Shown here piece by piece: positions 1 to 11,200 of a DNA stretch of 64,000 nt. The stretch's first letter is position 1; the number at the start of each line of letters is the position of its first letter. The position numbers and the translations under genes are program-made. Under the pieces are notes generated by a model, which made no database searches, was not told where the DNA came from, and worked only from the letters and a program-made list of their open reading frames with translations. The DNA comes from Protonemura montana (Eukaryota > Arthropoda > Insecta > Plecoptera > Nemouridae), in assembly GCA_947568835.1 (NCBI GenBank), contig OX387602.1, positions 28,542,633 to 28,606,632 of the forward strand, written 5' to 3'.

Positions 1-463
1 TACATGAGTACTTGATGGTGTTAACAGATTGAAGAAATTTGGGATCCACATTTGCAACAAAAACTGATTTTTTTTTTGGTGAAAAACACCGAAAAAACAT
101 CTTGAACAAGCTCTTTTAAAACGCGTGTAACTAACAAGCAAAATAAAAAAATATTATTTTGAAAAGCGTCAATCTGTTGCCAATAGTGTGATGAGTCGCC
201 TTGTTTTTTATTCGTCGCGATCGAACAAGTTGTAGTTGTATCTGGTAAACCTTGATATAGACTTGAGTAAGCACCAGATACAACAGCGGTAAGATAGCGT
301 ATTGATACAAGCATAAAATGCTTGTCTATCCAAGATGGCTGGCTTCCTCTCCATTCCAAATTCATAAATAAAACAGATTAGTTGGATAGGCATTTAAAAT
401 CTGCAGAAGGCCTTGCAAATAAAAGTCGACCGATGCGCTCAGTTGGGACTTAACGAGACTCAC
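1..463 (-). other. Sec31 intron (partial) at left edge
   Basis: Follows the GTGAGT donor of Sec31 coding exon 23. No continuation of the C-terminal helical domain is found in any minus-strand frame here, so the last exon(s) must lie outside the window. AT-rich with short homopolymer runs; nothing else recognised. Confidence 0.6.
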
Positions 464-988
464 CGGGTTATTGGCGGCGCCGGCACACCGTATTTGAAGC
501 TCGTTGAAAACTGTCTGTAGATGCATGTGCTCCTCCGGGATGGCCGCCTTCGGCTTCGGAGGCTCGGCGATGGTCGCTACCGGCGCGGCAGGGGCCACTT
601 GCTGCGGTTGGTATCCTTGCTGCGGGGCCTGTTGGTAGCCCTGCTGCGGAGCCTGTTGGTAGCCCTGCTGCATGGTTGATTGGTAGCTCTGTTGTTGGCT
701 AGCAGGATAGCCTTGTTGCTGTCCGTGTTGGTATCCATGGGCGGCTGGCTGGAAGCCAATGTCACCTTGCCCGGGCGGAAACTGCTGTCCGGGATTGTAG
801 GCGCCAAACGCTCCCGGCATCTACGCGGAGGCAAGTTGGCAATCATGTACGCAAACAACATTTTACAAAATCGTTTTCTCATACTTTGCTAGAACTGTCA
901 GGTGACTTACGCTGGCGTGGTTCTCTGGCACGCCCGTGGCGAACAGCGGATGCGTTATCGGGTCCTGAGCCACGTAATCGGTCTTCGG
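464..988 (-). other. Sec31: Sec31 exons 22-23: Gln/Gly/Tyr repeats and start of the C-terminal domain
   Basis: Exon 22 (911-988) encodes [19 protein letters not shown]. Exon 23 (464-820) opens with [19 protein letters not shown] after a CGTAG acceptor, runs through tandem QQGYQQAP units, and ends in [19 protein letters not shown] followed by AGAANNP, the beginning of the conserved SRA1-like C-terminal helical domain. The donor after ANNP is a strong GTGAGT (456-463 region), so open sequence further left in this frame is intron. The remaining helices of the domain and the stop codon are outside the window. Confidence 0.88.
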
Positions 989-3900
989 CTGGAAAATACA
1001 GTCATATGTAGCTAGCTTGCTCGTTACCACACGACATTCGCAGATGCACACACAATTGACCGTAACTGCAAGGAAAAAACTGCAATAGCACAAAAAAGAA
1101 GACAATCATTCAGGTATCAAATATTGGGATTTTTCAGAATGCTGTAAAAACCCTCGATTAAAAATTCCAATTTACGACAAAAACAAGCTCGCATTTTGTT
1201 CTGTGCCAAACAATTTCAATTCTTCATGCTGTAAAACCAAAATCAAACTGGATTGGAGAGTCAGCAACGAACCCAGCACAGCTGTGAAATGAAAACCGAC
1301 TCGAAACGGAACGCCACCAAACGGGGTTAGTTGAGTTGTTTGAAGTTAGCCGTTAGCAGGTGGGATTGTGGGTGGGTTGATAGGGGGTGGTCACCTCTGC
1401 GTCGTGGGCGTGTTTGATCATTTGTTGCCACTTCCTCGTGCCGGCGTGTTGTGCTGACATCTCGTTGCCCTCGGAGGGTGCAAACTACAGCCACCACCAC
1501 CGCACGGTTAAAACAACCACATACTCCAAAATGCTATCTAGCAATTGCTATGAGGGCTAAGCAAGAAAAGTGGCCTAAGAGATCATACTAGAACAGTATT
1601 ATATCTGTACTAGTATCGAATAAATAACATTTTAAAGTTTAACAGTCGATTGTTTTGTACACACAGAACTTATTTTGATTGAATGATCCATTTCATGTAA
1701 ATTGTAAAACACTTACATTTTCCAGTGGAAAATAGGCAAGCTAGTAATGAAAAAAGAAAATTTTGTAAATATTATTCGAACATACTCATTAACAGCATTT
1801 GCACAAAATGTTTTAGAAATAATTAATCTTTTGATGCTGTTGTATTCCATGCCAGACAAGACAAAAGCCCCTGTCAGGTTGGGTTCACTGGTCTCAAATA
1901 ACCGGATAGCGGATAACGTGGAGAGACATTGAAGTCGAGGCCATCATCTCGAGAGTCGCTGATTTTCAGTCATCTCAAAGACCCCAGGCTCAAAGACTCA
2001 TCTCAAATGTGTTTTCACCAGTTGTTTTTGTGGTTTTTGTAGTTTCCACCACTCAAAAAGTTAAAATTGGTTGAAAACCTGTTTCAAAAACTCTAAAATT
2101 AGCATTGAATAAAATCATAGGGACACCTCAGATGAAGGGTCTCCTACCTGTAGCCAACAATGGATTGCATGAGGATTTGATCAGCTGGCTGGATCCTATG
2201 CTTTATCCGGGAAACCATATACTGCGCCTCTATATTCTCGTCCCCAACGTTACTAAACTGCGGCCCTACGGTCAGCTGATCTAAAATAGCGAGATTCGCT
2301 GCATCGTTTTCTGCGCCTCCATTAACTGGGCCTCTGTTTTCTCGTCCCCTGATTCACTTTAATTTCTCAAGCTTTGCAAGGTTCATAAACTGCGCCTCTG
2401 TATTCTCGTCCCCGGCATTCAACTACGTTTTCTCGTCCCCGACAAAATTCGCTTTTAAGCTCCGCCTCTTGCTCAGCTCATAAACTGGGCCTCTGTTTTC
2501 TCGTCCCCTGATTGACAGTTATTTTTCAAACGTGCAAGGTTCGTATACTGCGCCTCTGTTATCTCGTCCCCGGCATTCAACTACGTTTTCTCGTCCCCGA
2601 CAAAATTCGCTTCTAAGCTCCGCCTCTTGCTCAGCTCATAAACTGCGCCTCTAGGGTTCCCAGACTACCCCTTGCCCGTGGCAACCCAACATACACCAAT
2701 GTTGTGGGTGGAGGATCTAAGTGCTCACAGGGATCGACAGAAGTACAATGGGCAAGGATGCTACAGAAATTACTGAAAACAAAAATAATACGTTTTAGGC
2801 TGAAACCTTTGTGAATGAGTTTTAGGTCCACTAAAAGTGCATGATATATTGCGAGTCCATGTATCCTTCTTCCCTAAACTATGTTCCAATAATGTCCGCG
2901 ACTTAAGTTATACGATTGGACCGTTTTCTGTGTCCAGGAGTAACGGCAGTCTGCGTAATTACCAAGATTTTATAGATAAGCCGTGGTAAAGAGATCTGAT
3001 GGTATCCAAAAACTAGCTCCGCAGTTGGTTTTGGTGTGATCAATGAATTCGCCTAATATTATAATGAACCGTGAAAATGAACCGTATAATGAAAGGCCGC
3101 CAGTTCAGCCCGAAATTAATAGCTTTATCTGAGGAAGTAAAACACCTTTATAAAATATATAGAGCTTCCCTGAGCCAGCATGATAAACATATCTACAGAA
3201 ATCAAGCCAAAACCTATCGTTCTGAAATACGTAGAGAAATCAAATCAACCAACATAAGCTTTTTAAAAAATGCAAACAATAAAAGTAAAGCGGCGTGGAA
3301 AATTATAAACAAATTTAAAACAAATCGAAATAATGCCCCCATTAACTTGAAACACAATGGTAACCTAATTACCTCTGGTACTGATATGGCAGACATATTC
3401 AACAAGCACTTTAAAGAGGCGATTACTATAGACCCACCTGATCATACATACCTGGCATCCCTATCTGATAGTACAGCCACTATCTCATTAAAAAAATCTC
3501 AAAATAACACCATGTTTCTAAAACCCATTGACAAAAAAGAATACTACGAAATTATGGGAAAAATCACAAAAAAGAGATCCTCCGGCTTCGATGAGGTCCC
3601 CGCCCACTTATTGAAACATGCTTCAGTACACCTCCTAATACCATTACTTTTCTTAGTCAACATGTCTCTGGAAACAGGAGTCTTCCCTCAAATACTTAAG
3701 AAAGCAATCATATCCCCGATACTCAAAGGTGGGGACAAAGAATGCGTAGTTAATTACAGGCCAATATCTAACTTATCCGTTTTCTCGAAATTATTTGAGA
3801 ACGCGTTCTGCGCCAGATTACTCAGTTATCTCGATAAATTTGAGCTCCTAAACGATGGCCAACATGGATTTAGAAAAAATCGATCGACCGTAACCGCGAT

Positions 3901-5192
3901 AACCGACTTTGTAAACCAGCTTACCTCGGTAAGGGACAAAAAGATTGATGCTTATGGGGTTTTTTACGATTACTCCAAAGCCTTTGACCGGATTCAACAC
4001 GACCTGCTCCTCCATAAGCTACAACAGTATGGCATACGGGGAAGGGCAAATGATTGGATCAAATCATTCCTCAATAATCGTTACCAATATGTCAAAATCT
4101 CCAACTCATCTGGTAATCACCTCTCGAAGGAAGTGAAGTTGACATCTGGAGTCCCACAAGGAGCGACAATTTCCCCGTTACTATTTATCATTTTCACGAA
4201 TGATCTCGCAAATTCCGTCAATGAGGGAAGTCTTACGACCTATGCAGATGACACTACCCACCTTATCAGCGCAAATACAGAATCTATTAACCGAATGTGC
4301 AAAGATGCCATATCTCAATTAGCTACCTGGAGTCTTTTAAATGGACTGAAGCTCAATCGCGATAAGACAGTGATAATTAATTTCACCTCAAAGATTAAAC
4401 AGGGCAATGCAATAACCCCCCTTTTATACCTCCACGGGAAAAGCATTAGGGTTCTGGACGAAACAAGGTTCCTTGGCCTGATAATTGATAACAAATTAAA
4501 TTGGAAATCACACATCAATAGAACTGCTCTATCAGTGGCATCTGGCTGCTTCCTGGTAAAAAGAATAATGAGAACATGTGACCTACACTCTGCCAAATCT
4601 GTGTACTTCGCCTATGTACACTCCAAACTAAGTTATGGCATTATTCTATGGGGGCAATCAGCACACGCCCTGAAATTGTTCATCCTTCAAAAGAGGGCAA
4701 TAAAGTACCTGGCCGAGGCAAGCTACGATCCCACCACACCGGGTTTCTTTTACAAAGACTCGTGCAGACCCTGGTTTAAAACATTTAAAATTCTACCACT
4801 ACCATGTTTATACATTTATTGTATAATTGTATATATTGTAAAGAGCAAAAAGGTGTCAAACATTGTGGAAACCCATGGGCATATATTGAGAGGCAACATG
4901 GAAATAAACCTAATTGCGACGAATTGCGCTGACAAAGGCCCGCTCTATGTGGGGGTTTGCCTCTTCAATAAACTACCCGCTGTCCTGAAGTCGACATTGA
5001 ACGACCAAAACTTTAAGGACAAACTGTTCAATTTCCTTATAAGTAATTGTTTTTACAGTTTAAAGGAATTTTTAAACTATAAGTTAACATCAGTTAATGA
5101 ATAATTGTATACTGTATTTTAATTGTAATTGTAATTGTATATTTTAATGACTCACCCAATATTACAGTGTAATTCAATTTGGAGCAATAAAA

Positions 5193-5224
<32 letters not shown>

Positions 5225-8200
5225 TAGGCGAAGTAAGTTTAGGCAACAAGTCGTAAAATGAACAAAATGCTTTAACGGCGATATATCAAGCAGAAATGGC
5301 ACACGAGGATAGGCCAATCAAAACATTGTGAAAGTATAACTACATACGTAAATTTAGATTTTGACCCCCTTTTTGGGGGTGTTACCGAGGGAGATTCCTG
5401 GTAGATAAGTTTTTGGTACACCTTGGATACCAGAACGAGAGGTAAAAATGTCACCTTGATATACCACCATTAAAAAAAATGTTTGAATTTGGTCTACTTG
5501 ATTTGCCTATTTAAGCTAAATATGATTTGTGGGGTTTTAGTAACAAAGAGTGTAAAATAAAGAAGAAACGGATTTATAAACCGGACCCAGAGCAGTGTTT
5601 GTTAACTTCGGTGATCTCACAAGGACTGGTGTTTCCAACACGCTAAACCGTTCGGTGGTCAGTGGTCACCCATCCAATACCTGACCCAGCACAGTGTTGC
5701 TTAACTTCAGTGATCTCACGAGGACCTTTTTTTCCAACACGCCAAACTGTTCGGTGGTCACCCATCCAATACCTAACTCAGCACAGTGTCGCTTAACTAC
5801 CGTTCGGATGGGAAGAAGGTGCAGTGGCTAGCAAATAGTGCAGTGCATATGCATTACAGTTGAGTGTACCGTTTGAGTGTTTGGTTATATTGAGGTTTGT
5901 AAGTATGCAGATTTTTGTTCGAAACTTTTTGGAGCGTCCTGGAATTGACATTTTGTATTTTCCAAGTGGAGGTCGCGACACCCGCGTGAAAATTTTGGGT
6001 CTTTTTAGGGTGTGCATTTTGGTCTTTTTTTAACGTTTCGTTAAAAGTTTCGTGGACAGCCGGATGCTAGGTGCAGTCCTAGTATTACTATACTACTACT
6101 TTACTTATTATATACTACTACTACTATAGTCGCGTAATAAAAGATGTCGATGGTCCGTGTATGGAAAGCTAAGCAACGCGAAAGTATGCCATAAATACAG
6201 AGATATTGTTCCATCAGACATAAATTATATTACAACTCATGTTTTAGTGTTTGATACGATGTAATTAGTGTTTGTAATCAAAATAATTGTAATCACATAA
6301 AGTGGTCAGAATGTTTACAGTAAAATAAAATTGTCTCTTATGTCCGAGCACTTTAAGGGATAAAATCATTTTTTAGTCAAGGGAGTACTCATAAGCGCCA
6401 TGTGGACATGATTATTAAACCATCCGTTCCATGAGGAATAAGGAAAGCGTTTCCAGCTCTGCCTCTGAGTCGGAAAATGGCAAAGGACTGTCTGTTCCTT
6501 TACTACCGCACTTGCCGCCCTACCGTACTTGCAAATAGTTGTTGTCCAAAACACAACAAAGCGTTCAGGGTGCCCGTCAAACCTTTTTCTCACCGAAATC
6601 TGTCGATGACTAGTTTATTGTACCCGTCCCTTCGCTTTCATCCCGCCAGATAAAAGCTTGATCGCAGCCGACGGGATGGGAGGCCGTGGGGTCAAAATCT
6701 GGTGGGTGTTTGCGACAACACTAGCTAATTGCTTAGGTTTCGCGGCGGTGGTTGAACCAAGGCCCCTTTTGTGTCGGTGTCGCGAGGCCCGAATGACAGG
6801 CGTACAATGTTATTCCGTAAGTCTACAAAAGTGTTCTTAGAAATTTTCCCAAAATTCTGTTTGGAACCCTGATTTGTGGGTTTAAGCACGAAAATCAAAT
6901 TTAAAAAATCTAGCCGGCTGGGGCCCCAGGGGCCCCGGCCGGATGAAGGCCCCGGCGGCATTTGCCGCCTGGCTGCCCTGGCCAGTCCGACACTGGACAT
7001 GAGTCTTAAAACCATAATGTGTGTGTGTTTGTTTGTTCGCGCTTCAGCGGCCAAACGCTTGCGTTGCTTTGAACCGAATTTGCAGAGCACATTTTTATGT
7101 TCTCAACTTCGACCCCCCATGCGTTTTTCAGAATAATCGGTCAAATAGTTATGATTAAATAAGCACATTTTTAGATTTTGAATACACTTTTCGGAGTAAA
7201 TATTATTTTGTTCGCCTCACATGCTTATTTCAGTAATTTCTGTCCCGTCTTCTAATTGTCCATATATTTCCTCCCCTATACAGTATAATATGCAGTCCCT
7301 TGGATCTCAATGCTCTAAATCTATCATCCTTACTCAACCTGTAGCCACATCGATGTGTATAATTGAATTTGATATTGATTTTTTTGTAGCTGTCTTAGAA
7401 CACGTGTGAGACTGAAATATTTGCGTTCTCGTCATGTGGAGAAAGCCCAAATTTCCCGACACGGAAAAAAAAAAATAGTGCAACTGCTCGCAAACATTAC
7501 CCGTACTTCGTTGGTGCCCATACGAATAATGTCCTTGTTGACAAGACCCATGTCGTCCTTCGGGGTCTTTTCCGACTTAAACTGAGTCAAAACGAAGCTT
7601 TTCTGCTGGCTTCTAAGAGAAAAATCCAAGACGGGATTAACTCTTATTTGCTGATAGAAAAAAGACAAATAGCTGTCTAAATAAAGGGATGCGCCTGAGG
7701 TGCAGAACAGTCTTGGTGCGATTTATGAAAAAAATTCGCTAATTTCACAATCTTTGAGTGGATTTAGTGTCGTCTGCAAAATAACCTCGTCAGCTTTGCT
7801 CCCTGACCGGGGCACGGTATGGCCCGTTGCGCTCGTGGGAGTAAGTCATGCATGGTTTGATACGCACTTGAATCCGATATTCAAATCCATCTCGATATAA
7901 ACTTCCAAAGTCGCCGGGCAAGCACGCACGAGTCACGTTAAGGGAAATTACAATTTGGGTGTTGATGTCAGATTTGTCAACATGTGTGGAGTCAGGCGTG
8001 AGAGTGATCGACTTCTAGAGGACTCTGAGTGGATGGCGAAAGATGGATTATTACAACTACATGGATATTTGCTGTGAATTGAGTTGCGTATTGCGCGAAT
8101 GAGTGGCATAAAAAAATCCGTGTAAGCAAACGTAATCTCACGCAGTTCTTGATTAACGCCCGGCGTCGCTTAGGGCATCTCAAAGGGCACATCGACGCCG

Positions 8201-11200
8201 TCACTACAATATCAGTTCCTTGGATCGCAATTTTGGTTACTGTTCTGTCATTTTCCTGGTCACATAGTGCCTTTTTGTAATAACAACATTCAGAATACCT
8301 AGTATGTATCATACATTCACTGTTTTGTCGGCATTCGGCACTCGACTCAAAGGCTAGCGGCTCAGAGAGATGTAGAAATTTGAACTAGCTTTAAACAGTA
8401 ACTGAGAGTGCCGTCCCAAGAATTGTAGTCCAAAGTTTGGGTAGGGATGGTCATAAATGTACTGTAAGAAGAGGTCACTTTTGCTGAGATATAGTAATTT
8501 CAGGATAGGAATCGCCAATGACAGAAACACTGTCTTGCAAAATTCACCCATAAGGGCCAATAGGCCCAAAATAGGCCCAATATTAACCAATATGCCGGGT
8601 ATTTATTTTATTAATGCTGTGTTTTAAAAATGACACAGAAAACAATTATGCATTCCTCCCTTCCTCTTCCCACCCAACAAAGGAACGAAAATGGACAAGT
8701 TATAATATTTCTGTGTCGCACACATTTTTAAAGGTTCACTTGCGAGCGCTAAAAGATATACTTAATAAATATCATGGTTACTAGAAATAAACAATTCTTT
8801 GAGATTAAGTAATTTATCGGGATCACCGAAAGCAATCCAAGGTGTAAAATGACATATAGATGTTTCCAGTCACGATTTCCATTTCCATTTGGACTTATAC
8901 TTTAACTTTACTTAAACTTACTTTAGACCGGTGGAAGTTTTACGGGTAATCAGTGGTTAATTTCAGGCTAGACGCGGGTGGACGCCGTACACCCGCGTCT
9001 ACCCACCCAATTATTTTCGAAATGCATTTATTTTTATTTTGTGTTGTCAATACGCTGTTTTTATTTACTCAGAGTACTCTAGTACTTTATTACTTTAGTA
9101 GTTTTTATATATTATTATATAAAATAATAATTTTGTACAAACTTGCGATTTATAAGTTGGACAGCATTTTCAACAATTCATTTCCAGGAAGAAACAATTG
9201 CAGGGAAATTTAGGTTGACCGAGGTAACCCACGCGCACAATCTTTCAGTGCATTACTATTTACTCTCCTTTGTCCTCCCGGAAAGTACCTTGTTGTTTTA
9301 AACACTCCATTCGTCACCTTTGGGGAGGAGGGGTCTAGTTGTCTCAAAATCTATCTATGTGTGCATATCTTCTAGAAAAATGAAGTTATTCTTATGTTAT
9401 ATTTTATTTATTGATTAATACACATTTGGTTATAATGTGATATTTTTTTGCGATTTATTAGACCATCAGTTGACTTGCTATGTCTCTTAGTTGACTTGTA
9501 AATGTTTGAGACTTTTAACCCCACGTGTGGGTCGAGTTGTCTTACACACTGAGGCTAGTTGTCTCGGTGAGAAATTTCGTCTTGTGATCATATAATTAAT
9601 TTAATTAAAATCTGCATCAGTTACTTTATGACAATACCGAGTTAATGTTAGATAATTTATATCAAATGATGAGGCTGTGAATACTCACAGTCACTCTGAT
9701 TCTAGTGACGCTATATCACGTCACAACCTGTCAAACTGGAATAACTCCAATTTGACGTTGGATTCGTTGCTGTAATAGGATGAAATCTTATTTAAATTCA
9801 TTATTTATTATTCATTCTTATTATTATTATTCAATATTTACATTTATGGTTCTACTCCTTGGAGAACTGTCACTCTCATCAAATACACTAAAATCGTCTC
9901 TAAAATCCAGTGTCCAAGCAGCTCAATGGTTTAGAGCAACACCCGCGACAGGCGGAGGTCGGAGTTCGAGTACCCATTTAAGCATCAATTTTTGAGACGG
10001 TTATAGTGTTGATAATATTAAAATACCCCGCGCATTGCAAGCGTTTGCAATTTAAATAAGATTTCATCTGAATATGTTTACGTCCTCTTCGGGTAAGAGA
10101 CATTTTAGATACACAAAGTATTTTTGCCGACAATAAACCACAACTATTAACCAATGATTCCACTATTTAATTATATAAAACAAGAAGAGCTACCCCTTTG
10201 GCTTTCTCCACATGACGAGAACGCAAACATTTCATTCTCACACGTGTTCTGAGACAGCTAAAAAATAGCGATATCAACCTCAATTTGCAGTGATATTCAC
10301 ATCGAAGTGACCACAGATTGAGAAAGTATGATAGATTTAAGATCCAAGGGATTGACTATACTACTTTGTATGGGAGGTAATCGAACAAGATACCTTGCGC
10401 TAAATTTGATGGAGAATAACTTTAACAGGGATTATTATTATATACACCCACATTATATAAGTATAATCTACTATATTCTTTCTTATCGCATTTTCTGGAA
10501 GTGCACTTCAGGCAAATTTCCAGTGTTATTGGGACTTTCTTTTATCACGGCCAAACTATCGCTGCATACCGGAAAACTTGAAGCAGTGGGCACGAAAAAA
10601 CTACTGATTTTAGGAATTTTATTCACTGTCTTGTTATTGTCACATTTACTACGCCTTTTTTGAGCCCCGCGATGGCCCCGTGGTGACTGCCGTAAGCCAC
10701 CTACAAGCATTTTTTCCCATGATTGAGAAAAATTAGTTACCCATACCCGCAGAAATAACGCAAATTCGGTCAAATGCGCCGATGAAGAGTTTGGCAGTAG
10801 CGTAGAATGTGTAGCCTACGCACTCAGCGGCAGGAAAAACGTTGTAACTATGTTACCATTAGCAGGAGTAGGCTAGTCCCACAGCCTCAGTGCGGTAGTG
10901 AGATTGCTTAAAATGCAACTTTTTGGCAAACACAAGAAATAAATTTGTAATGTGTCGTCGGTACGAGCTCGTCGGCACGAGCTCGTCGGCCGGCCTGAGG
11001 ACGACACGCGCCGGACCTCTCGGCCCGAGGGCGGTCGCCCTGCCTGTCCCGCCGGTAGTTACGCCACTGATATCAATTTCAAACCTTGCATATTAAATAT
11101 TCATAACCTAATATTATCGTTAAAGACAACAGGGAATGGGTAAGAGATTTCATGTCAAATCCGCTAATACAATCATGTACTGATGTAATTTGACCAGTGT

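Larger units (their letters stand above)
3071..5221 (+). mobile_element. Non-LTR retrotransposon (Jockey-like LINE), 5'-truncated
   Basis: One open frame encodes the reverse transcriptase half of a LINE ORF2, followed by a short 3' UTR and a simple TTA/ATT repeat tail (about 5188-5221) of the kind that ends many LINEs. No endonuclease domain lies upstream, so the copy is 5'-truncated. The element's left limit is not visible as a sharp repeat boundary; 3071 is the first ATG of the frame, not a proven insertion end. No clear target-site duplication was found. Confidence 0.85.
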
